From positions 186,001-250,000 of the forward strand of contig JAEPNO010000001.1 in NCBI GenBank assembly GCA_017643365.1: a stretch of DNA of 64,000 nucleotides, in the 5' to 3' direction. Shown here piece by piece: positions 27,021 to 36,257 of the stretch. How positions within the stretch are numbered: position 1 is the stretch's first letter; every line of letters begins with the position of its first letter. Source of the stretch: Balneolaceae bacterium. GTDB lineage: Bacteria; Bacteroidota; Rhodothermia; Balneolales; Balneolaceae. The notes beneath the pieces were generated by a model. It made no database searches, had not been told where the DNA came from, and worked only from the letters and a program-made list of their open reading frames with translations. The position numbers and the translations under genes are program-made.

Positions 27021-29933
27021 CTATTTCATCAACATCATTTTTTGTGTTTTAACCACATTACCCGATGTTAGTCGATAAATGTAGATACCACTACTTAAAC
27101 CGCTGGCATCAAAACGAACGGTGTAAGACCCTGCCGCTTTTGGCTCCTGTACCAGATTAGCAACTTTTTGCCCCAACAGGTTAAATACTTCTACACTCAC
27201 AAAACCAGCCTCAGCTACATCAAAAGTGATGTTTGTTGATGGATTGAACGGGTTCGGATAGTTTTGATATAATTTGAATGCATTGGGAGAATTGTCAACA
27301 ACTTCTTCTTCTGCACTCACCGACATGTTAAATTCTTTGGTGGTAAATAAACGATATTCGCCCGGTGCCAATGCAATTTCATGTTGATTGGTTTCGCCGT
27401 TTACATCGATGGTAGAATTGTTAAAGAAATCGTACCAAATACCACCTTGGGTAAAGTCTACTTGTTGCGTGGTTGATGTAACTCCAAAATTTCCAATTGC
27501 CACAACGTCGGAGTCGGTGTGCTCATATCTATAATATTTAACTGAACCTGAAAGTGCGTAGGTTGCATTATCAGGACGAGTGAAGGCTTCGGAACTGTTA
27601 CGAAGTTTTATCACGCTGGCCCAGGTGTTATATAGATCTTTTCGATCGGGATCCTCGTTGTAATCCCAACGAATTGGTTTGTTTGCAGTTCGTCCCGGAG
27701 CAGAAGCCGGGCAATCATCAGAATCATTTAAACACTGCTCACCGGCATCACCGTAGCCATACCCAAGTTCACCGAACTGCCAGATCATACGTGGACCCGG
27801 AATTGGGAAGAAAAATACTCCGGCAAGTTCCATTCTGTCGAGGGCTGTTCCCAGCTCACGAATGTTGTAATCGCCACTTGAATTACCAAAACTGCGATTT
27901 TTGAACATCAACCATTGCTCGTCATGGCTTTCCATGTAGCTAACTAAGTGGTTGAACTGAAAGCCTCTTGAGCTTGAACGCACTCCGTTCAAGTTAGATT
28001 TTCCACCGTCGTTGTAGCCCATGGTTGCTTCGTTATACGCGGAATTGGAATTCCCCCAAAGCAACATTCCGGCATCTGCCAATACTTTCTCTTCGTTATT
28101 GTCGGCAAAGTGTTCGAGGATTACATACGCTTCAGGATCAACACTTTTGATGTGTGCATAATATTCTAACCAGATATCAACTCTCGATTGATCGTAGTTA
28201 CCCCAAGCTCCAACATCGTTTGGATTGTTGGTTTGGGTAAATCCTTTACTCAAATCAAATCGATAGCCATCAACTTTATACTCTTCGATCCAATATTCCA
28301 TCACTCGTTTTGAGTAATATCTTGTTTTTGATGATTCGTGATTGAAATCGTAACCTACGTTAAATGGGTGTCGCGCTGCGGTGTTGAAATAAGGATTTTC
28401 AGCCGTTGGATTCCCGAAATCACCTTCGTTCCAAAGTCGCACTAATGGATTTTGACCAAATGAGTGATTGAGCACAACATCTAAAATAACAGCAATGCCT
28501 CTTTTATGAGCTTCATCCACAAAACGCTTGAACTCGTTAGGCGTGCCATAATATTTATCTAGGGCGAGATGAAAAGCCGGATTGTATCCCCAACTTTCAT
28601 TTCCATCGAATTCGTTTACCGGCAAAAACTCGATAGCATTAACACCAAGATTTGCGATGTAATCTAAGGTATCGATTAAGGTGCTGTAACTGTGATCGGC
28701 AATAAAATCACGAAGAAGCAATTTGTAGTTTACTAATTTGTCGTTGTCTGGTGCATCGAAATCAGTTACTTCCCATTCATATTCCTCTTCGCCCGGAGTA
28801 AGTACACTCACCATATGCGAAGTTTTTCCTGTTGGATAAGGCTTCAGGTTAGGGAAAACGTCGTCTGAGATAAACTGGTCGTTAAATTCGTCGAGTACTA
28901 ATTCTGAATATGGATCAGCGATGGTAATTTCGCCATCCACCAAATATTGCATGCCGTATTGCTGGCCGGCAGTTAGTCCATCAATTTCGGTCCAATACCA
29001 AACATCTCCACCTTGGATGTCTTTTTTCATGAGATACTCAGAGGATGGAGTCCAATTATTGAAATCTCCGATCACGTAAATAAAATCTTTACCCGGTGCA
29101 TACAAAGAGAGCTGAACGGAAGTATCCGAGTTGTAAGTGATTCCATCTTCCAGACCATTCGGACGAGCAACAACCGCTCCATCATTTTCACGAACGGTTA
29201 CAAAAAACGAAGCCGTATCAGCAAGATTAGCACCGTTTGAAGCCACCAAATCAAATTCGATATCCGTATCCCCTGCTTGTGGTACGTAGGTGAAGCGTAG
29301 GGTATCGTCGGTAGTTGTGGCAACTGAAACATCATTTTTGAAAAGCTCCAGATTTAAATCACCGCCTACAACGGTTCCGATTCCAACTAAATCCAGCGAA
29401 CCATCACTTTTCATAAATTCATAGTCACTGTCGGGGGTTACAAAACGAGCAGCGGCTTCTCCTGCCGTAAGCTCAATAAAAATATCAGCATTGCCTTCGT
29501 CTTTTCCTTCGGCAACAATCGCTCCATTTCTAACGCCTTTATAAACGATTGCCACTTGTTCAATCACTTCGTTAGGATCGGTAACCCCAAAAAACTCACG
29601 AATAGATGGCTTGTATGTGAATGCCCATTTATTATCACCAAGATCGGTTGCTTCTACGCTGGCATCGTTGGTTTCCCATCCAAAGGGAACGTATTTCCAG
29701 TCGCTTCCGGTGGTGCTATTACTTGTGATTAAGCCCGTATGTAAGTATACGCGACCATCGAAATTTTCGAGCCCCTGATTACCTTGCGTGGCATCCAAAA
29801 CAACGCGCAGTGAATCTTCGGAAGTAGCAAATGATGGTGAGAAAGTTACAACTTGTGCCCATACCTGAGTTTGAAGAGCAACAGTAAGTAGAAGTAGTGA
29901 ACTTAGAGTGAGTAGGTGTTTCTTAAAGTACAT
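27021..29933 (-). CDS. Secreted CBM48-GH13 alpha-amylase with T9SS sorting domain
   Basis: The 970-residue protein starts at ATG 29933, which gives a signal peptide ending TQVWAQ; the longer frame overlaps lacI without signal features. Order: N-terminal beta modules (about 25-280), a CBM48-like module with YVIGDFNNWTPSSEYL (about 305-390), and a GH13 barrel with VILDVVLNHSFG, DGYRFDLSKG (nucleophile), VILEHFADN (acid/base) and MESHDEQW. A C-terminal T9SS type A domain has LYQNYPNPFNPSTNITF, GLSSGIYIYRL and a final KMMLMK. T9SS would carry it across the outer membrane and attach it to the surface or release it, where it cuts starch-like polymer. It follows lacI by one base and is the first enzyme gene of that transcript. 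Confidence 0.93.
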   Translation of the reverse strand: MYFKKHLLTLSSLLLLTVALQTQVWAQVVTFSPSFATSEDSLRVVLDATQGNQGLENFDGRVYLHTGLITSNSTTGSDWKYVPFGWETNDASVEATDLGDNKWAFTYKPSIREFFGVTDPNEVIEQVAIVYKGVRNGAIVAEGKDEGNADIFIELTAGEAAARFVTPDSDYEFMKSDGSLDLVGIGTVVGGDLNLELFKNDVSVATTTDDTLRFTYVPQAGDTDIEFDLVASNGANLADTASFFVTVRENDGAVVARPNGLEDGITYNSDTSVQLSLYAPGKDFIYVIGDFNNWTPSSEYLMKKDIQGGDVWYWTEIDGLTAGQQYGMQYLVDGEITIADPYSELVLDEFNDQFISDDVFPNLKPYPTGKTSHMVSVLTPGEEEYEWEVTDFDAPDNDKLVNYKLLLRDFIADHSYSTLIDTLDYIANLGVNAIEFLPVNEFDGNESWGYNPAFHLALDKYYGTPNEFKRFVDEAHKRGIAVILDVVLNHSFGQNPLVRLWNEGDFGNPTAENPYFNTAARHPFNVGYDFNHESSKTRYYSKRVMEYWIEEYKVDGYRFDLSKGFTQTNNPNDVGAWGNYDQSRVDIWLEYYAHIKSVDPEAYVILEHFADNNEEKVLADAGMLLWGNSNSAYNEATMGYNDGGKSNLNGVRSSSRGFQFNHLVSYMESHDEQWLMFKNRSFGNSSGDYNIRELGTALDRMELAGVFFFPIPGPRMIWQFGELGYGYGDAGEQCLNDSDDCPASAPGRTANKPIRWDYNEDPDRKDLYNTWASVIKLRNSSEAFTRPDNATYALSGSVKYYRYEHTDSDVVAIGNFGVTSTTQQVDFTQGGIWYDFFNNSTIDVNGETNQHEIALAPGEYRLFTTKEFNMSVSAEEEVVDNSPNAFKLYQNYPNPFNPSTNITFDVAEAGFVSVEVFNLLGQKVANLVQEPKAAGSYTVRFDASGLSSGIYIYRLTSGNVVKTQKMMLMK

Positions 29934-29934
29934 G

Positions 29935-30924
29935 TTAAAATGTTGATGTTCGTTGAATGAGTTCGGGTGAATAGATTGTTTGTGAGATTGCCTTGTTGGC
30001 ATTGTTTAGTCGTTCGATAAGACTTTGTGTAGCGAAATAACCCATATCTCGCATGGGCTGACGGATGGTACTAAGCCCGATATATTCAGCAAGCTCGATG
30101 TCGTCGTAGCCAACAATAGGAATTCTTTTGCCTGAATCTTTCATGGCTTTAAGTGCGCCAACGGCTTGAATATCGGATGCACAGAAGCAAGCTTCGGGAG
30201 GATTATCCATAGCTAAAATGTGTTTCATTGCCTCGAAGCCCCCTTTTTCGGTAAATCCATCTCGATAAAAAGAAGTACCGGATATCACGTAGTTAGGATC
30301 AAACTCGATACCACTTTCGTCGAGTGCTTTTCGATACCCAACCAAACGATCTCTGATAGGTTTTGATGAACTAAGTGCCGACAACATGGCAACTTTTTTG
30401 TAACCGCTGTCAATCAGGCTTTTTGTAGCACGATATGCCCCCTGAATATTATCTACCGAAACCGAATCGAAGCCTTCGTAATGTTCGTCGATTAGGGTGA
30501 TGGGCAGATTAAAGCGTTTGAGCTTTAGAAACTGATCATCGTTTAAATGGATGGATATAAACAGGTAGCCTTCGGCCCATCGGCGTTTTAGAACGTGTTC
30601 AACTTCTTTAAAGAGGTTTTCGCCGGCGGTTACATTAAAGATGGTGAGTTCATAGCCTTGTTCACTCAGTTTGTCCTGAATACCGCCCAATACTTCCATA
30701 AAAAAGTAATTCGAAATTACCGGTACAACAGCCATTATGGTATTACTCTTAGATCGGGCTAGTCCTTGAGCATAAGCCTGCGGGTGATAACCTACAGCGT
30801 CTGCTACGCGCAGTACTTTCCTGCGTGTTGCTTCAGAAACACTACTGCTTTGGTTAAATACACGCGAAACGGTTGCGATACTTACCCCTGCTTTTTCAGC
30901 TATATCATAAATGGTAGATGCCAT
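29935..30924 (-). CDS. LacI-family transcriptional regulator of the glucan locus
   Basis: The 329-residue protein has the LacI helix-turn-helix at residues 4-23 (TIYDIAEKAGVSIATVSRVF), the hinge region (QAYAQGLARSKSNT) and a periplasmic-binding-protein-like effector domain with ending GLSTIRQPMRDMG. It should be a repressor or activator that senses a maltose-like sugar. It lies between the large surface-protein genes and the amylase genes and ends one base before the amylase start, so it is co-transcribed with the enzymes it probably controls. Two LacI/cre-type operators are 14 kb away at 44800 and 44998, upstream of the first gene of the locus. I found no matching site directly in front of lacI itself. 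Confidence 0.92.
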   Translation of the reverse strand: MASTIYDIAEKAGVSIATVSRVFNQSSSVSEATRRKVLRVADAVGYHPQAYAQGLARSKSNTIMAVVPVISNYFFMEVLGGIQDKLSEQGYELTIFNVTAGENLFKEVEHVLKRRWAEGYLFISIHLNDDQFLKLKRFNLPITLIDEHYEGFDSVSVDNIQGAYRATKSLIDSGYKKVAMLSALSSSKPIRDRLVGYRKALDESGIEFDPNYVISGTSFYRDGFTEKGGFEAMKHILAMDNPPEACFCASDIQAVGALKAMKDSGKRIPIVGYDDIELAEYIGLSTIRQPMRDMGYFATQSLIERLNNANKAISQTIYSPELIQRTSTF

Positions 30925-30931
30925 TCGAAAG

Positions 30932-30972
30932 GAAAAAATTTAATTACGCAGGTACCGGTCAAAGTACCTGCG
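30932..30972 (-). terminator. Rho-independent terminator-like hairpin
   Basis: Arms CGCAGGTAC and GTACCTGCG (30947-30955 and 30964-30972) make a perfect 9-bp stem with an 8-base loop, 22 bp after the stop of the 1398-residue protein. On the minus strand the stem is followed by TAATTAAATTTTTT. The U-run starts about eight bases after the stem, so termination may be partial. It would separate the surface-protein genes from lacI and the enzyme genes, or lower their expression. Confidence 0.6.
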
Positions 30973-30994
30973 AGTAGACTTATAGAGAATTTGG

Positions 30995-33900
30995 TTACTT
31001 AATAAGCATCATTCTCTTTGTGCTTGTAAAGTTGCCTGCTTCAATACGGTAGATATACATACCTGAAGACAGAGCGCTGGCATCGAAAGCAACAGTGTGT
31101 ACACCGCTGTTCAGTGTTTTGCCATTAATTAGAGTAGCTACTTCCTGACCTAACAAGTTGTAAACCGACAATCTTACGTCAGATGCAGTTGGTAGTGCAA
31201 AGCTGATGTTAGTTGAAGGGTTGAACGGGTTAGGATAGTTTTGAAGTAGTTCGAAACTGTCAACGAGTTCGGTTTCTTCTTCGTTAGAGTTGCTCACTTT
31301 CGTGTAATCCGGTGGAGTTTCCCACTCAAGATCAGTAGCAGCCCAAGTTAGAGTTTCGAACTGGAAAGTTGCCGGCCACATTACATCAGGTTGATCATCC
31401 GGATCGTCTCCATCTGGAGTAACGATAGGTTGGATGTACTGGTAGTGACGACGACCAGCATCGAAACCACCACCGTTAGCAATAAGCTCGCCGGTTTCGC
31501 TTGTAGGCTCACCGTAAGCAATACGGAAACCAATGTGGTTTAACGTAAGTGGCGCTAGGGTAAGGTCTAGAGTGTAAACCATATCTGCGTTGTCATCAGT
31601 GAAACGTAGACGATTTCTTTCTTCCGCTGATAGTGCAATGAAGTTTTGCCCATTATCACCAGGAACAGTGATGTCGTTGGTTAATGCGAAGAAAGGAGTA
31701 TCAACAAATAAGAATACTGAATCTGTTGCCGGATTGAATGGAGGTGTTCCATCATCTCGGGTTACAGCAGCACTCATATCAACACTAAAGGTCACAGTAA
31801 CTTGTCCGCCACCGGTTACGTTATTCGGAGTGATTAACGCCTGTGGAGATACACCGTTATAGTTTTCTGATTGCACAGCTTGTGAAACATCATTTGTGAT
31901 GCTGAATCTACGATCGGCACCACCAGTTACGCCTGGTTCTTCCCAACCTGAGCCATCATGAGTAATACCACCTAAGAAAAACTCACTGCCTTCCTCATCG
32001 CGACGTTGATCCCACTTAATGTAGTATTTGTAGGTAACATCAGATTCTACAGCTGCAGTAAATGGTATTGCTAGTGCATCGTAGTTACCTGAGATATCAT
32101 TAAAGGTCATACGGTTTTCGCCCCAACCATTGAAAGATCCACGAACGGATACCGTATCAATTGCTGAGTTGAAGAAACCAATACCTTCTAGAATACCAAC
32201 ATTAACTTCGAAGTTAAGTGCAGTACTTACAATAACGGCATCGGTAGGAGGCACGTTATCGAAATATCTCCAGTAAAGAGTAGTATCGTCATCTGAGATG
32301 TTGAAGGTGTAGTTATCACCATTTTCCCAAGAGATGGTACCATCAAGATCTTCAATTACAAATTTGTAGTTGATTGGATCTACGAAGTTAGCAAGGCTGT
32401 CGTTGTCTACATAAACAACACCGGCAAAGAAGATATCATCGCCTGTTGCTGAAATCTGCTCCATTGGAGTTGCAGAATCCCATCCACCGGCAAAGAAACC
32501 ACCTGTACCACGGATACCAACTATTCCTGAAGTCAGGTCTAGATCAGCATTTTGAACTTGTGCACCTACGTTTACACGGAATACAAAAGCTGTACTGTCT
32601 TCTTTTTGCTCGAATGGAGCTTCGCGAGTTTCGTACCATTGTAGTTCGGTAGTTACATCAGCGCTGGCATCAGCAGCAAGTTTAAATTGGTTGTTTCCAC
32701 CGCTTTCCCAGCCGGTTTCGCCACCATTTCTAAGACCTGTGTTGGCATCAACACCAGCCCACCACTTGTAATTGATTTCATCACCTGCAGCCATATCGAA
32801 AGATACACTCCAGTAATCGCCACCCATATTTTCAGCCACTAAATCGGTGCTGTTATTCCAGTCGATAGTTTGACCTAAATATGGAGCATTGTAACCGGTA
32901 GAACTGTTAACGCCACCAAATACTGCTAAATAATGGTGTTCCATTAAAGTATCAGGATGAGTAGCTGTGTTAACCATAAAGGTTACGTTTACGATGTTCG
33001 CAATCTCGGTAGAATCGAAAGGCATGATTTGAACTTCGCTGTTATTGCGAGCCATAACACCAATCAAGTTGAATCTTTCGGTTGGAGCCGGAGCACCATC
33101 GAAGAAAGACTGACCTCTATCGATACGTAGCGTAAACGCGCTGTCGCCAGCCACTACATCAACATTCACACCAGAGCTTACTTGAGCATCTGCTGGCCAT
33201 GTTTCGCCTTCAGCAAGACTTACGTCTTCAATTTTTACGATTGTACCCTGAAGATCAGACTCTGCCATTAAATCAGCAGCTGTAATTACTTTCGGAGAAG
33301 GACGAGTGTTACCTGCGCCTTTTACGATTACAGTATCAGGATTAATCTGAATTTGATTGCTAAATGAACCTAAGGTTCCAGTAATTTCAAGCGTGTCACC
33401 AACGCTCCATCCGGTGAAAGAAGGATCGTCCATGTTTTGCTCGCCACCTACACCGGCATAAAATACGTTAATACCACCGGTAGCATCTTGCACAAAGAAT
33501 TGACCATGGTTGAAACCATAATCAGGAGTGTTCATCACACCTTCGATTGTAACTGTTCCTTTTGCTGCCGCTCTAGCATCAGCAATGGTTGACATTACTG
33601 CAGTACCGTCGTTGTAGAAATACAAGTTGTCGATAAAAGCAGTTACACCAGCCGTAGGAAGACCACTAAAGATGATTTGAGAAATGTTTGAACGAGCAGT
33701 TAAGCCGGTAAATGAATCAAGTGCTACATCATAGCTGATCCATTCGCCTTGCGCTGGGTTTTCCCAAGCCATTTCGTGCTCAACATCGTCGCCACCGCCA
33801 AATGCGCCATCAGCACCAAAATCAACAAGTTTGATTCTGAATGTAGTTGCATCCGGAGTCCAAAGATCGAAACGAATGTTTGTCATAGTGGACGCGTTAA

Positions 33901-35191
33901 TTTGACTTGACACTGTTTCAATACCAACAAAATCAAGGCTGCTGTACATCTTTACAGCATTATCGGCGATGGTAGTGTCTTTGAAAGTAGCGTTAGACCA
34001 ATCGGTTCTCCATGTATCTACGGTTACATCAGCGTAAGCATCACTGAAAAGTGAAATTACTAAGTCTGAATCTTGAGAAGGTTCAGCCGGAGCATCGATA
34101 GGAGCAGTTAGATCAGCAGCATTTGTAAATGAAGCAAATCCGTTTACACCGTCCATCGCATACACGTTTACAGAACCATCAGTATTAACTTTTGGATGTG
34201 CTTCACCATGGATTGAGCTGAAAGTATCAGCATCATCGCCCATTAGAGGAGAAACGGCAACAGTTACAGGTACTGTAGCATCTGCAACATTATAAACAAT
34301 GGCTTGACCGGTTTTGTTACCGCTGTTGGTGCCATCTAGTCTATACGTATACACTGATAAATGATCTTCACCATTTAATTGGAATGTGTTGATACCGTTT
34401 CTAGAGCTAGTAAAGTCGGTAGATGAGAATATGCTGTTTTCAACATACGCACCGGCAGAAGTAAATCTTTTTGGAGCAGCTCCATTACCGGCAATGTAGA
34501 AATCGCTAGATCCACCAACTGCCAATGGTTCTGCATCAGAATTAGCAGGAATTGCAGTGTTAGATCCAGAAAGAGTAATTGTATTAATACTCCAAGTTGC
34601 GCCATTATCAGCAGTAGTAGCAACGTAAACAACTCCCGGATCAGAACCTGCTACCGGCATCCAGATTTCGATAGAATTATCAGAAACAGATCCCTTTACA
34701 GAAAATTTGTCTCCAAGTCGCTGAGCAGTTGCAGTAGTTAGTGTTAAAGAATCAGCATAAGCGCCGCCTTCTGAGGTCCACCAGTACAATCTGAATGGAG
34801 AAGTACTGGCATCTGTAGCTAAATTTCCTAAGAAGATTACACCGTCATCCGAAACTTCCACATCATTCATAGCGAAAGTTCCGCCACTTACGCCTGAAAG
34901 ATCAAAAGCGGTTGCAGGTGTTACATCTGCTCCTGTTTCGGCATCCATTACTTGAATAGTATTGTTTGCTCTGTCTGCAGCATAAATCCTTGCGTTACCG
35001 TCAACGGTACCATAGGCCATACCCCGAACCGATCCAACAGTAAACCATGATGGCTTACCCTCAGCTCCGGTACGATCAGTACGTTCCCACAAGGTATTCA
35101 TTACCTGTGCCTGAATATCATTCGTAAAAACCATCGCTACGATGGCAAATACAAAGACACTCAGAAAGTGTTTATGAATTAATCGTATCAT
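30995..35191 (-). CDS. Large multi-module secreted protein with T9SS sorting domain (SusE/F-like role proposed)
   Basis: The 1398-residue protein has a signal peptide ending IQAQ and then, by eye: a propeller-like region resembling DUF4623 (about 30-370); a beta-sandwich resembling a carbohydrate-binding module (about 375-525); an OB-fold-like segment (about 530-730, with GQFFVQDATGGINVFYAG); four tandem beta modules of about 100-130 residues, one with VSVRGSFNGWGENRMTF, the CBM20/CBM48-like surface turn; and a T9SS type A tail with LLQNYPNPFNPSTNISF and a terminal KRMMLIK. I see no GH catalytic motif. It probably binds glucan on the cell surface, as SusE/SusF do. It follows the PorV/PorQ-like gene by 40 bp. 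Module borders are approximate. Confidence 0.8.
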   Translation of the reverse strand: MIRLIHKHFLSVFVFAIVAMVFTNDIQAQVMNTLWERTDRTGAEGKPSWFTVGSVRGMAYGTVDGNARIYAADRANNTIQVMDAETGADVTPATAFDLSGVSGGTFAMNDVEVSDDGVIFLGNLATDASTSPFRLYWWTSEGGAYADSLTLTTATAQRLGDKFSVKGSVSDNSIEIWMPVAGSDPGVVYVATTADNGATWSINTITLSGSNTAIPANSDAEPLAVGGSSDFYIAGNGAAPKRFTSAGAYVENSIFSSTDFTSSRNGINTFQLNGEDHLSVYTYRLDGTNSGNKTGQAIVYNVADATVPVTVAVSPLMGDDADTFSSIHGEAHPKVNTDGSVNVYAMDGVNGFASFTNAADLTAPIDAPAEPSQDSDLVISLFSDAYADVTVDTWRTDWSNATFKDTTIADNAVKMYSSLDFVGIETVSSQINASTMTNIRFDLWTPDATTFRIKLVDFGADGAFGGGDDVEHEMAWENPAQGEWISYDVALDSFTGLTARSNISQIIFSGLPTAGVTAFIDNLYFYNDGTAVMSTIADARAAAKGTVTIEGVMNTPDYGFNHGQFFVQDATGGINVFYAGVGGEQNMDDPSFTGWSVGDTLEITGTLGSFSNQIQINPDTVIVKGAGNTRPSPKVITAADLMAESDLQGTIVKIEDVSLAEGETWPADAQVSSGVNVDVVAGDSAFTLRIDRGQSFFDGAPAPTERFNLIGVMARNNSEVQIMPFDSTEIANIVNVTFMVNTATHPDTLMEHHYLAVFGGVNSSTGYNAPYLGQTIDWNNSTDLVAENMGGDYWSVSFDMAAGDEINYKWWAGVDANTGLRNGGETGWESGGNNQFKLAADASADVTTELQWYETREAPFEQKEDSTAFVFRVNVGAQVQNADLDLTSGIVGIRGTGGFFAGGWDSATPMEQISATGDDIFFAGVVYVDNDSLANFVDPINYKFVIEDLDGTISWENGDNYTFNISDDDTTLYWRYFDNVPPTDAVIVSTALNFEVNVGILEGIGFFNSAIDTVSVRGSFNGWGENRMTFNDISGNYDALAIPFTAAVESDVTYKYYIKWDQRRDEEGSEFFLGGITHDGSGWEEPGVTGGADRRFSITNDVSQAVQSENYNGVSPQALITPNNVTGGGQVTVTFSVDMSAAVTRDDGTPPFNPATDSVFLFVDTPFFALTNDITVPGDNGQNFIALSAEERNRLRFTDDNADMVYTLDLTLAPLTLNHIGFRIAYGEPTSETGELIANGGGFDAGRRHYQYIQPIVTPDGDDPDDQPDVMWPATFQFETLTWAATDLEWETPPDYTKVSNSNEEETELVDSFELLQNYPNPFNPSTNISFALPTASDVRLSVYNLLGQEVATLINGKTLNSGVHTVAFDASALSSGMYIYRIEAGNFTSTKRMMLIK

Positions 35192-35231
35192 TTTTTCTCC
35201 ATGTGTTTTGTTTTTTTATTTTTGAAAGCAC

Positions 35232-36257
35232 TCAGAAATAAACCTGAATGCTTAGTTTATTTACATCACCTAGGTAGGTATAACCGTGGTAGGTGTAATT
35301 AAAGGCGACTCCAAGGTTATTTGGTAAGGTGTATTTAACACCAATTCCGCCATTAAATTTTTCGATTGCATCGTCCTGCCCTATGTATGGCACTCCACCT
35401 CGAATAAACACTTTTTCGTTTAGTAATGAAAGTTCTCCCCCCACACTAAAGCTCTGTGTATTATTAGATGGATTGTTTCCATCGATGGCAATGGTAGCTC
35501 GTGTACCGTCTCGATCGAAGGCATCCCACGCCAGGCCAACTTTCAACATCAGCGGTAAATCAAAACCATCAGTGTATAATCGGGCATCCGGCTGATAATT
35601 TCCTTCTCTCGCTTCGTCAGGATCGGAAGAAATAATCAGATCATTACCGGTCATTTGCATTTTCGAGCCAATATTTGTCACACTTACGCCAAAACGAATG
35701 CCATAAAATGGTGTATCGTAGATGGTGCCTACATCAAATGCCAGAGTTGATGCCGATGAGTTAGCAATTTGTTCGTACACGATTTTAGCCGTTCCACCAA
35801 TGGTAAACTGTGGAATCAAATATTGAGCATAACTTGCACCAAAGGTGACCGAGTAAGCATTAAAAGTACGCCCTGTTTTTCCCTGAGCTTCAGCAGTGGT
35901 TTCGTCAAACTCGCCATAGTTCATCGCAAGTACATGCACCCCTACTGCTCCCTTCCCGGTTGGAATGGCAGCACCTAAATAGGAATGGTTGAAATCTAAA
36001 AACCAATCAGTGATTTCTACCTGGAGCTGCCCGGTTGTGATATCAGACAGGCCTGCAGGATTTAAAACCATCGCTGAGGCATCATTCACTGTTGCTGTAT
36101 AAGCACTCATTGCTGATGATCGGGCGCCAACAGGAACCCGCAGAAAATCTGCAGCTGTTGTTCCGGCTTTCGAAAGCTGAGCTTGTACTGCCGTTGCAGG
36201 AAGAAATACGGCAATAAGAATAAATAGGGATAGTATTTTTTTCATGTTCTTGATCAT
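35232..36257 (-). CDS. PorV/PorQ-family outer membrane beta-barrel
   Basis: The 341-residue protein has a signal peptide (MKKILSLFILIAVF, cleavage near VQAQ) and the PorV/PorQ (UPF0164-like) opening GTTAADFLRVPVGARSSAMS, with the ALNP-like AMVLNPAGLSDI motif. The rest alternates beta strands and ends with an aromatic residue (SIQVYF), as outer membrane barrels do. PorV is the T9SS component that shuttles cargo to the attachment complex; family members embedded in operons with T9SS cargo may be dedicated versions. Two start codons are possible: 36257, which overlaps the upstream stop as ATGA, or 36245 (MKKIL). It sits between two large surface proteins, so a role in exporting or holding them is inferred. 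Confidence 0.85.
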   Translation of the reverse strand: MIKNMKKILSLFILIAVFLPATAVQAQLSKAGTTAADFLRVPVGARSSAMSAYTATVNDASAMVLNPAGLSDITTGQLQVEITDWFLDFNHSYLGAAIPTGKGAVGVHVLAMNYGEFDETTAEAQGKTGRTFNAYSVTFGASYAQYLIPQFTIGGTAKIVYEQIANSSASTLAFDVGTIYDTPFYGIRFGVSVTNIGSKMQMTGNDLIISSDPDEAREGNYQPDARLYTDGFDLPLMLKVGLAWDAFDRDGTRATIAIDGNNPSNNTQSFSVGGELSLLNEKVFIRGGVPYIGQDDAIEKFNGGIGVKYTLPNNLGVAFNYTYHGYTYLGDVNKLSIQVYF

